Of a DNA stretch of 15,267 bases, positions 1-6,212 are shown one piece after another. The translations under genes were made by a program, and so were the position numbers. Source of the DNA: an uncultured Collinsella sp. (lineage in GTDB: Bacteria; Actinomycetota; Coriobacteriia; Coriobacteriales; Coriobacteriaceae); the NCBI GenBank assembly GCA_902470905.1, contig CABRIC010000046.1, positions 1-15,267 on the forward strand, written 5' to 3'. The notes below the pieces were generated by a model that worked only from the letters and a program-made list of their open reading frames with translations, did no database searches and had not been told where the DNA came from. Position 1 is the first letter of the stretch, and each line of letters begins with the position of its first letter.

Positions 1-44
1 ATAGCGTAGCGTCTCGTGGGCTCGGAGATGTGTATAAGAGACAG
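1..44 (+). other. Nextera i7-side sequencing adapter (artefact)
   Basis: Bases 11-44 read GTCTCGTGGGCTCGG followed by the 19-bp Tn5 mosaic end AGATGTGTATAAGAGACAG, the standard Nextera read-2 adapter. Bases 3-10 (AGCGTAGC) lie where the i7 index lies and are the reverse complement of GCTACGCT, which I recall as index N709. Bases 1-2 (AT) fit the end of the P7 primer. This is untrimmed library sequence, not genome. It opens an artificial reading frame into polA that encodes the tell-tale peptide MGSEMCIRDR. Confidence 0.98.
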
Positions 45-51
45 ATTCAAT

Positions 52-2802
52 ATGTCTGACAAGCGCCGCACCTTTGCCGTTATCGACGGCAACTCGCTCA
101 TGCATCGCGCCTTCCACGCCGTGCCGCCGACCATGAACGCGCCGGACGGTCGCCCCACCAACGCGATCTTCGGCTTTCTGAACATGTTTCTTAAGATGAT
201 CGACGCCTTTAACCCCGACGGCGTTGTTGTGGCGTTTGATAAGGGCAAGCCGCGCGTGCGCATGGAGATGCTGCCGCAGTATAAGGCGCAACGCCCGCCC
301 ATGGACCCCGATCTGCATGCGCAGTTCCCTATGATTAAGGAGCTGCTCACCGCGCTCAACGTGCCGATTCTGCAGTCCGAGGGCTGGGAAGGCGATGACA
401 TCCTGGGTACTATGGCGCGCCTGGGCGAGCAGGCCGGCTGTGACATGCTGCTGGTGACCGGTGATCGCGACATGTATCAGCTTGTTACCGAGCACGTCAA
501 CGTGGTCTCGACCCGTAAGGGCCTGTCCGACGTTGCGATTATGACGCCCGAGAGCGTGGATGACCTGTATCACGGCATTACGCCGGCGCTCGTGCCCGAC
601 TTTTATGGTCTGAAGGGCGACACGTCCGACAACATCCCCGGCGTGCCGGGCATCGGTCCCAAAAAGGCGAGTGCGCTTATTGCGCAGTACGGTAGCCTGG
701 ACGAGGTCATCGCACATGCCGACGAGGTCAAGGGCAAGATGGGCGAGAACCTGCGTGCACACATCGACGATGCGCTGCTGAGCCGCAAGGTCGCAACCAT
801 TCGCACCGATGCGCCCGTCGAGCTCGATTTTGAGGCGACGTCATTCCCGGCGTTTTCTGCCGACGAAGTGTCCGCGGCGCTGGGCACGCTTGGTATCACC
901 GCCATGCAGAACCGTTTCTTGGCGCTGATCGGCGGCGAGGGTGGCGCTGCTGCCGCTGCTAGAACGTTTGAGATGCCCACGATTGAGCGCACCGCTGCCG
1001 GCGATGCCGAGGCGCTTGCTGACGTGGCGTCCGAGGTTTCGCGTGCGATCGAGGCGGGCGAGTGGGTCGCCGCCGTGGTGGACGATGACAAGGAAGAGGG
1101 CGCGCTCTTTGGACTGACGCGCACGCTGTGGTTGGCGACGTCCAAGGGCCTCTTCGCGCTCGAGGAGGGCGACAGCTGTGCGGCGGCTGAGGTTGAGGGC
1201 TTCAACTTCGTCCACGGCGTGATTGCTGGCGTGCTCGCGCGTCTGTTTATGGAGGGTCGCGTGGCGAGCCCGGATATGAAGGTGCTGTTGCACGAGCTTT
1301 CGCCCATCGATTCTTCTGAGCCCGAGCTCATGGATCCGCTGGCAGTCGATTCTACGCGCATCTTCGATACCGTGGTTGCCGCCTACCTGCTGGATTCCGA
1401 CCGCTCCGAGTTCGATGAGGCATATCTTGCCGATACGTATCTGCAGATGGCGCTGCCTGCGGCGCGCGGCGCAGAGGGTGCCGGCGAGGACGCTCCGGCA
1501 CCTGCCGCCCGTACTGCGGCCCTGACGCTGGCGCTCGTGGCGCCGTTGCGCGAGTGCATGGCCCGCGAGAACGCCGCCAACGTGTTCGATGGTATCGAGA
1601 TGCCGCTCGTGCCGGTACTTGCCAAGATGGAGCGCGCGGGCATGCTCGTGGATCCCGACCGCCTGCGTAATCTGTCCGAGGGCCTGGCGACCCAGATCTC
1701 CGAGGTCGAGCGCAGCATCCGCGACCTGGCGGGTGACGAGACCTTTAATATTGGCAGTCCCATGCAGCTGTCGCATGTGCTCTTTGATGTGATGGGGCTT
1801 CCGACCAAGGGCCTTAAGAAGACTAAGCGCGGCTACTATTCGACCAACGCCAAGGTGTTGAGCGACCTTGCCCGCGACCACGAAATCGTGCGTCTGATCT
1901 TGGATTGGCGTGAAAAGTCCAAAATCAAGTCCACCTATCTGGACACACTGGGCCCGCTGCGCCGTGGTGACGGTCGCGTGCACACCACGTACAACCAGAC
2001 CATCACGGCAACGGGGCGTCTGTCCTCGAGCGACCCGAACCTGCAGAACATCCCGACGCGCTCGGAGCTGGGTCGTACCGTCAAGACGGCGTTTTCGGCA
2101 GGCGAGGGAAGCGTCTTTTTGGCGGTGGACTACTCGCAGATCGAGCTGCGTCTGCTGGCGCATCTCTCGGGTGACGAGCACTTGGTGCGCGCCTTTAACG
2201 AGGGCGAGGACTTCCATGCCGAGACGGCGGCGCGCGTATTTGGTGTGCCGGTGTCCGAGGTAACGCCCGACTTGCGCAGTCGCGCCAAGGCCGTGAACTT
2301 TGGCATCGTTTACGGTCAGCAGGCCTATGGCCTGTCGCAGTCGCTGCATATCTCGATGGCCGAGGCGCGCGACATGATCGACCGCTACTACGAGGCCTAC
2401 CCAGGCGTGCGCACGTTCCTCGACAACGTGGTGGCACGTGCCAAGCAGACGGGCTACGCCGAGACCATGTACGGCCGCCGTCGTCATATTCCGGAGCTCA
2501 AGGCCAAAAATCCGCAACTCCGCGGCTTTGGCGAGCGCACGGCCATGAACCATCCCATGCAGGGCACCGCCGCCGACATCATCAAGATCGCCATGGCCCG
2601 CGTAAGCCGTCGCCTGGAAGAAGAGGGTTTTGCCGCCCACATGATCCTGCAAGTTCACGACGAACTGGACTTTGAGTGCCCCGTCGACGAAGTCGAGCGC
2701 CTCACCGCCATGGTCCGCGACGTCATGGAGCACGTAGTAGACCTCCGCGTCCCCCTAATCGCCGAAGCCAGCACCGGCATAACCTGGGCCGACGCCAAAT
2801 AA
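52..2802 (+). CDS. polA: DNA polymerase I
   Basis: 916 aa. It fills gaps and removes RNA primers during lagging-strand synthesis and excision repair. The N-terminal 5'-3' exonuclease (about 1-290) has D12, E113, D115/D116, D138/D140 and a helix-hairpin-helix stretch (GVPGIGPKKAS). The C-terminal polymerase (about 530-916) has motif A DYSQIELR (D693), motif B with R742, K746, F750 and Y754, and motif C H869-D870-E871. The middle domain aligns loosely with a 3'-5' exonuclease, but the usual DTE motif is replaced by VVDDDKE, so proofreading is probably absent, as known for other actinobacterial PolA proteins. The start is ATG 52, which gives the normal family N-terminus (MSDKRRTFAVIDGN). The frame opens further upstream at 16, but that part is adapter. 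Only seven genomic bases precede the ATG, so promoter and ribosome site are missing. Confidence 0.96.
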   Translation: MSDKRRTFAVIDGNSLMHRAFHAVPPTMNAPDGRPTNAIFGFLNMFLKMIDAFNPDGVVVAFDKGKPRVRMEMLPQYKAQRPPMDPDLHAQFPMIKELLTALNVPILQSEGWEGDDILGTMARLGEQAGCDMLLVTGDRDMYQLVTEHVNVVSTRKGLSDVAIMTPESVDDLYHGITPALVPDFYGLKGDTSDNIPGVPGIGPKKASALIAQYGSLDEVIAHADEVKGKMGENLRAHIDDALLSRKVATIRTDAPVELDFEATSFPAFSADEVSAALGTLGITAMQNRFLALIGGEGGAAAAARTFEMPTIERTAAGDAEALADVASEVSRAIEAGEWVAAVVDDDKEEGALFGLTRTLWLATSKGLFALEEGDSCAAAEVEGFNFVHGVIAGVLARLFMEGRVASPDMKVLLHELSPIDSSEPELMDPLAVDSTRIFDTVVAAYLLDSDRSEFDEAYLADTYLQMALPAARGAEGAGEDAPAPAARTAALTLALVAPLRECMARENAANVFDGIEMPLVPVLAKMERAGMLVDPDRLRNLSEGLATQISEVERSIRDLAGDETFNIGSPMQLSHVLFDVMGLPTKGLKKTKRGYYSTNAKVLSDLARDHEIVRLILDWREKSKIKSTYLDTLGPLRRGDGRVHTTYNQTITATGRLSSSDPNLQNIPTRSELGRTVKTAFSAGEGSVFLAVDYSQIELRLLAHLSGDEHLVRAFNEGEDFHAETAARVFGVPVSEVTPDLRSRAKAVNFGIVYGQQAYGLSQSLHISMAEARDMIDRYYEAYPGVRTFLDNVVARAKQTGYAETMYGRRRHIPELKAKNPQLRGFGERTAMNHPMQGTAADIIKIAMARVSRRLEEEGFAAHMILQVHDELDFECPVDEVERLTAMVRDVMEHVVDLRVPLIAEASTGITWADAK

Positions 2803-2837
2803 AGACGTATCAACAACCCCAAAGTAACCAAAAGCAG

Positions 2838-2870
2838 AAGGGGGCTCCTTGCCAACAAGGAGCCCCCCTT
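2838..2870 (+). terminator. Intrinsic terminator after polA
   Basis: A G/C-rich hairpin 36 bp after the polA stop: AAGGGGGCTCCTTG (2838-2851), loop CCAA, then CAAGGAGCCCCCCTT (2856-2870), with one extra C in the right arm. The 3' flank (CATTCC) is only weakly T-rich. The hairpin is nearly symmetric, so it could also stop transcription from the opposite strand. Confidence 0.75.
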
Positions 2871-2906
2871 CATTCCAAAAAATCAGCCAAAGTATCTAGG
2901 CGCCAA

Positions 2907-3104
2907 GACGCCATCCAGGCGGCAAGCAAGTCACCGCAGGACCTGGCCGTGCGAGGCGGGTAAGTTTTTCGTAGATTCCGCACGAGCCGGAAAGCACTTA
3001 ATGTGCTTTCCGAGCGAGCCCAGGACCTGACCGAACGAAAAAACTTACCCGCCTCGCCCGGTCAGGTCCGACGAGCAACGTTAACGAGCCGCCAAGATGG
3101 CGTC
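2907..3104. repeat. Long inverted repeat spanning the end of the HAD gene
   Basis: The left arm (2907-2971) is mirrored by the right arm (3036-3104). Matched blocks are 2907-2923 with 3088-3104 (15 of 17), 2939-2949 with 3059-3069, and 2951-2970 with 3037-3057, the near-identical core being GCGAGGCGGGTAAG plus a T run. A separate perfect 10-bp hairpin (2988-2997 with 3003-3012, loop TTAAT) sits at the centre. The right arm includes the last codons and stop of the HAD gene. The left arm is therefore an inverted, decayed copy of that gene's 3' end and trailer. It probably folds as a long hairpin between the two convergent genes. Confidence 0.8.
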
Positions 3105-3908
3105 GATGAGCGTCAGTACGCCCCCGTCGTTGTTGCTCGGAATGCGCCACTTGGCGTGCGCGTTCATGTGCTCCTCGGCATTGTCCACGATAAAGCTGTG
3201 ACCGACGCGCTCCAGCATGGGGATGTCGTTGTAGGTATCACCCACGGCGGCAGCATCGGCAATATCGATGCCCAGGTGCTCGCACAGGTGAGCGACGCCG
3301 GCGCCCTTGTCGACGCCCAGGTTCATAAAGTCGATCCACTCGCGCCCAGCGTTGGTGACGTAGAGCTTATCCGAGAACTCGGGGCTATAGGTCTCGCGGA
3401 AAGCGGGCTCGGCATCGTAGGCGGGGAAGAAGATTGAAATCTTGTTGGACTCGATATCAATGCCCTCAAAACTATCGACGTAGTTGATCGTGTTGTAGTA
3501 CACGCTGATCTCGTCGTGGTACTGATGGTCGCGGGCGAGCACATAGAACTCGTCGTAGCAGCACAGGACGGGAACGGCGCGCGGGTCCTCCGAGGCACGA
3601 GCGAGCACCTGCTGATACAGCGCCACATTGATGTTGCTCTTATAGATATAGCTGCCGCGATAGATCACGCACGCTCCGTTGTCGGGACAAAAGGCGAGGC
3701 GGTTCTTGATGCCCTCGAACATCTCCTCGAGCTTGGGGGCGGGACGTCCGCTGGCGGGGCAGAATACGATGCCGGCGTCGGCGAGCTTGTCCAGGCGCTC
3801 ATCAAGACCCTGGGGCAGCACACGCTCGTCGGTCAGCAGCGTCTTGTCCATATCGACGGCGAGAATCTTAATGTTGCCGATGTTGGCGTCCGATTCGTAA
3901 GTTTGCAT
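3081..3908 (-). CDS. Cof-type HAD-IIB family phosphatase
   Basis: 275 aa, cytosolic, no signal peptide or membrane segment. Members of this family hydrolyse small phosphorylated metabolites such as sugar phosphates and flavin nucleotides; the substrate here cannot be told from sequence. Motif I is DMDKT (nucleophile D19, acid/base D21), motif II serine is S53 in CPASGRP, motif III lysine is K201 in DKGAG, and motif IV is GDTYND (D224, D228). The roughly 100 residues between motifs II and III form the C2-type cap that defines the Cof group. The ATG at 3908 is preceded on the minus strand by GAAAGG at good spacing. The gene stands alone, convergent with polA and divergent from the argG leader. 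Its last codons lie inside an inverted repeat. Confidence 0.9.
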   Translation of the reverse strand: MQTYESDANIGNIKILAVDMDKTLLTDERVLPQGLDERLDKLADAGIVFCPASGRPAPKLEEMFEGIKNRLAFCPDNGACVIYRGSYIYKSNINVALYQQVLARASEDPRAVPVLCCYDEFYVLARDHQYHDEISVYYNTINYVDSFEGIDIESNKISIFFPAYDAEPAFRETYSPEFSDKLYVTNAGREWIDFMNLGVDKGAGVAHLCEHLGIDIADAAAVGDTYNDIPMLERVGHSFIVDNAEEHMNAHAKWRIPSNNDGGVLTLIDAILAAR

Positions 3909-3985
3909 AAAAATGCGCCTTTCGTTTCGAGATTGTTTCAGACGTTATAACCATCAACTAGTAGTCGAGCGTATTTTCGCAGGAA

Positions 3986-4003
3986 TGGTGCGTATTTGCA
4001 CCA
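3986..4003. promoter_or_regulatory. Palindrome, possible operator
   Basis: TGGTGC-GTATTT-GCACCA is a perfect 6-bp inverted repeat with a 6-base centre. It lies in the divergent region 78 bp upstream of the HAD start and about 50 bp before the candidate argG-leader promoter. There is no T run, so it looks more like a protein-binding site than a terminator. The regulator is unknown. Confidence 0.4.
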
Positions 4004-4051
4004 CGCTTCACAAAGTAATGAAAAAAATTTTCAGAAATTTGAATTTGTCGC

Positions 4052-4079
4052 TTGTGCTGCGGGCACTTTAGCGTAATAT
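4052..4079 (+). promoter_or_regulatory. Candidate promoter of the argG leader
   Basis: TTGTGC (4052-4057), a 16-bp spacer and TAATAT (4074-4079) resemble a housekeeping sigma-factor promoter. It lies in an A/T-rich stretch unlike the neighbouring genes. Transcription from about 4086 would give roughly 100 nt before the small leader ORF and about 380 nt before argG. A second, weaker possibility is TACGAT near 4139-4144. Confidence 0.45.
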
Positions 4080-4182
4080 AGCGACCATCGAAAACGGAGA
4101 CGGAAAAACAACCGCTTACCGAGTAAAAGGTACCGTTTACGATATTTGAATTGCGCCCGGCGATACGTGAAAGGAGAGGCAG

Positions 4183-4257
4183 ATGCAGTTCGTAACGATC
4201 ATCACCACTGCAGACAATGCCATCCGACGCCAGCGCGCAATTTCCCGACGACGATAA
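4183..4257 (+). CDS. Candidate arginine-rich leader peptide of argG
   Basis: A 24-aa ORF with a near-ideal ribosome site: AAAGGAG at 4170-4176, six bases before the ATG. The first 14 residues contain no arginine. The last ten (RRQRAISRRR) contain six, and the ORF ends Arg-Arg-Arg-stop. Four of the six codons are CGA, which appears uncommon in the neighbouring GC-rich genes. It lies 206 bp upstream of argG on the same strand. Clustered codons for the pathway's end product, just before the first structural gene, are the hallmark of translation-coupled attenuation. The proposed role, sensing charged arginyl-tRNA through ribosome pausing, is inferred. I know of no named family. The alternative is an ordinary small basic peptide or chance, which the ribosome site and position make less likely. 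Confidence 0.65.
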   Translation: MQFVTIITTADNAIRRQRAISRRR

Positions 4258-4410
4258 CAATCGTCTCTGTCCGCATGGGGCGCAATGCCTCAACAGAGTC
4301 ATTTTGAGGTCGTTGGGTTTTAAGCACGACATAGTCGCATGTTTCTAGGGCATGCCTGTGATGCATTCTGCTGAATAACCTGATATTGCACGGTTTTTGA
4401 CCTCAAGGTG
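4244..4410 (+). promoter_or_regulatory. Structured mRNA leader of argG (putative attenuator)
   Basis: Several pairings compete by eye. CCCGACGAC (4244-4252, overlapping the final Arg codons) pairs with GTCGTTGGG (4309-4317, one G-U), directly followed by TTTT. GACGAT (4250-4255) pairs with ATCGTC (4260-4265). CCTCAA (4288-4293) pairs with TTGAGG (4304-4309). TTGAGGTC (4304-4311) can instead pair with GACCTCAA (4399-4406). CCtGTG (4355-4360) pairs with CACGG (4389-4393), followed by TTTTT (4394-4398). A ribosome paused on the Arg codons would cover the left arm of the first terminator-like stem. This was not computed, and stem strengths are modest. Confidence 0.45.
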
Positions 4411-4463
4411 ACTTGCAACTGACCGATGTTCTAACTAGCTACCAAGGGCGAAAGGAAACAGCC

Positions 4464-5690
4464 ATGAGCAAGGAAAAAGTCGTTCTCGCATATTCCGGTG
4501 GTCTTGATACATCCGTATGTGTCAAGTGGCTCCAGGACGAGAAGAATCTCGATGTCGTTTGTGTCTGCGGCAACGTGGGCCAGGAAGAGACCGGACTGGA
4601 TGCCAAGAAGCAGAAGGCGCTCGACCTGGGCGTTCTCGATTGCCAGGTGCTCGACCTGCGCGACGAGTTCTCTGATGAGTTCCTGACTAAGGCCATCGCC
4701 GCAAACTCCATGTACGAGAACAAGTATCCGCTGCTCTCCGCCCTGTCTCGCCCGCTGCTTGCCAAGAAGCTTGTTGAGGTCGCCCACGAGTTTGGCGCGA
4801 CCTACGTTGCCCACGGCTGCACCGGCAAGGGTAACGATCAGGTCCGTTTTGAGGCCGCCGTCAAGGCGCTCGACCCCGAGCTCAAGGTTATCGCCCCGGT
4901 TCGCGAGTGGGACCTGAAGTGCCGTCCCGACGAGGTCGCCTATGCCCACGCCCACAACGTGCCGGTTCCCGAGGGTGCCAACGACAACCCCTACTCCATC
5001 GACGACAACCTGTGGGGTCGTGCCATTGAGTGCGGTCACCTGGAGGATCCCTGGAACGAGCCGCTTGACGACGCTTGGGTTATGACCAAGAACCCCGAGG
5101 ACACGCCGGACACCCCGACCTACACCGAGATTGAGTTTGAGGTCGGCAAGCCCGTCGCCGTCGACGGCAAGAAGATGAAGCTCTCCGAGATCGTCATCGC
5201 CCTGAACAAGATCTCCGGCGACAATGGCTTTGGCCGTCTCGATCTGGTCGAGGATCGCCTGGTGGGCCTTAAGAGCCGCGAGTGCTACGAGGTTCCCGGC
5301 GCCCTGACGCTCATCACCGCCCACAAGGCGCTCGAGGACATCTGCGTCGAGGGCGACCTGCTCAAGACCAAGATCAAGCTCGAGCAGGATTGGGCCACCG
5401 CCGTGTACAACGGCCAGTGGTACAGCCCGCTCAAAAACGCGCTCGACGCCTTTATGGCTGACACCCAGAAGTTCGTGACCGGCACTGTCCGTCTGAAGTT
5501 CTTTAAGGGCAACTGCCATGTCGTCGGCCGCAAGAGCCCCTTCAGCCTCTACGACTACGGTCTGGCTACCTACGACCGCGACACCACGTTTGACGAGAAG
5601 GCCAGCGCCGGCTTTATCGAGATCGATACGCTGTCGCTCAAGACGTGGGCAAAGGTCCAGGGCCCCAGCTCTGCTGCCGCCCAGGCCTAG
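4464..5690 (+). CDS. argG: Argininosuccinate synthase
   Basis: 408 aa, the usual length. It joins citrulline and aspartate with ATP to give argininosuccinate, the next-to-last step of arginine synthesis, in the cytosol as a tetramer. The N-terminal ATP pyrophosphatase loop is AYSGGLDTS (residues 9-17). The GCTGKGNDQVRFE motif (substrate and nucleotide binding) and the C-terminal SPFSLYDYGLATYDRD block are intact. The start is ATG 4464, preceded by AAAGGA with a 7-base gap. The frame is open back to a TTG at 4413, but that extension has no family similarity. The long upstream leader with an Arg-codon ORF suggests control by arginine supply. argH follows 522 bp downstream, beyond a terminator, so the two are probably separate transcription units. 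Confidence 0.97.
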   Translation: MSKEKVVLAYSGGLDTSVCVKWLQDEKNLDVVCVCGNVGQEETGLDAKKQKALDLGVLDCQVLDLRDEFSDEFLTKAIAANSMYENKYPLLSALSRPLLAKKLVEVAHEFGATYVAHGCTGKGNDQVRFEAAVKALDPELKVIAPVREWDLKCRPDEVAYAHAHNVPVPEGANDNPYSIDDNLWGRAIECGHLEDPWNEPLDDAWVMTKNPEDTPDTPTYTEIEFEVGKPVAVDGKKMKLSEIVIALNKISGDNGFGRLDLVEDRLVGLKSRECYEVPGALTLITAHKALEDICVEGDLLKTKIKLEQDWATAVYNGQWYSPLKNALDAFMADTQKFVTGTVRLKFFKGNCHVVGRKSPFSLYDYGLATYDRDTTFDEKASAGFIEIDTLSLKTWAKVQGPSSAAAQA

Positions 5691-5705
5691 CGCCTCCTTC
5701 CCTTG

Positions 5706-5768
5706 GTATCCGCGCGGCCCATCCGCGTGATACATAACGGGCGCACGGGGTCCCTACCTTTCGTTATG
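5706..5768 (+). repeat. Two abutting stem-loops after argG
   Basis: GTATC+CGCG (5706-5714) pairs with CGCG+GATAC (5724-5733, one bulged T). It is directly followed by CATAACG (5733-5739) pairing with CGTTATG (5762-5768). They lie just past the argG stop and probably protect or terminate its mRNA. Neither has a T run. Confidence 0.4.
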
Positions 5769-5843
5769 CTTGCTGACACTTCTTAACATCGGTGGCCCCT
5801 ACGTTCCGCCCGCATATATGATGCCGCGTCTGCGGCTGAGTCC

Positions 5844-5880
5844 GAGCCCCGCCGGGGTTGTCCGGCGGGGCTCCTTCTAT
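5844..5880 (+). terminator. Strong intrinsic terminator after argG
   Basis: A perfect 12-bp stem, GAGCCCCGCCGG (5844-5855) with CCGGCGGGGCTC (5862-5873), loop GGTTGT, then CTTCTAT. A smaller hairpin (GCCGC 5823-5827 with GCGGC 5832-5836) precedes it. It separates argG from the small ORF and argH. Confidence 0.8.
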
Positions 5881-5923
5881 CAATTTGGCGGCTCTGTGCC
5901 TATATATATGAGGAGTATCCATT

Positions 5924-6094
5924 ATGTTCAATGCTATCGCGCATGCTTTGCTTGCCCTTGCGCCCGAGTTCGATGCTGTAAGGGTCGAGGACGTTCCTAT
6001 GAGCCTGAAGGCCTGGATCGATGGTTCGCAGGGCAACATCCGGAGGGAGACGTTGGGCGCCAAGTGCATGGTGCGTCACTTCTTTGCAAATTAG
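5924..6094 (+). CDS. Small hypothetical protein between argG and argH
   Basis: A 56-aa ORF, ATG to TAG. It has a strong ribosome site (AGGAG at 5911-5915, 8 bases before the ATG) and a TATATATAT stretch just upstream that could serve as a -10 region. The N-terminus (FNAIAHALLALAPEF) could form an amphipathic helix, and the rest is mixed and charged (DVPMSLKAWIDGSQGNIRR). There is no signal peptide, membrane segment or cysteine motif (one Cys). I do not recognise it. It could be a real small protein, a remnant of a larger gene, or a leader ORF for argH, although its arginines (R20, R40, R41, R51) are not clustered at the end. It ends 118 bp before argH with no obvious terminator between, so the two may be co-transcribed. 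Confidence 0.5.
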   Translation: MFNAIAHALLALAPEFDAVRVEDVPMSLKAWIDGSQGNIRRETLGAKCMVRHFFAN

Positions 6095-6212
6095 CCACAT
6101 GGCCCCGCGCGCGGCAGGGAGTGTGTAAAACTAGCGGTTGATAAATCGCTTTAGCGACAGGGCACATTGCTTTGGACGCTTGTTTTGGTATTTGGAGAAA
6201 GGAGACGGTTCC

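Noticed and set aside
841..2733. A 630-codon minus-strand open frame inside polA
   Set aside because: It is an antisense shadow of a GC-rich gene: low-complexity His/Arg/Gly composition, no motifs, no ribosome site. The same applies to long antisense frames in argG, argH, rpsA and the desulfidase-family gene.
2676..2963. A 95-codon plus-strand frame running from inside polA to 2963
   Set aside because: It is mostly an out-of-frame reading of polA, and its end reads through the left arm of the inverted repeat. The similarity of its tail to the HAD C-terminus comes from the duplication, not from a gene.
3958..4332. A 124-codon minus-strand ORF with CxxC and CPxH motifs, resembling a small zinc protein
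   Set aside because: It has no ribosome site before its ATG, lies in the A/T-rich argG leader, and overlaps the better-supported promoter, leader ORF and RNA structures on the plus strand. It is kept only as an outside possibility.
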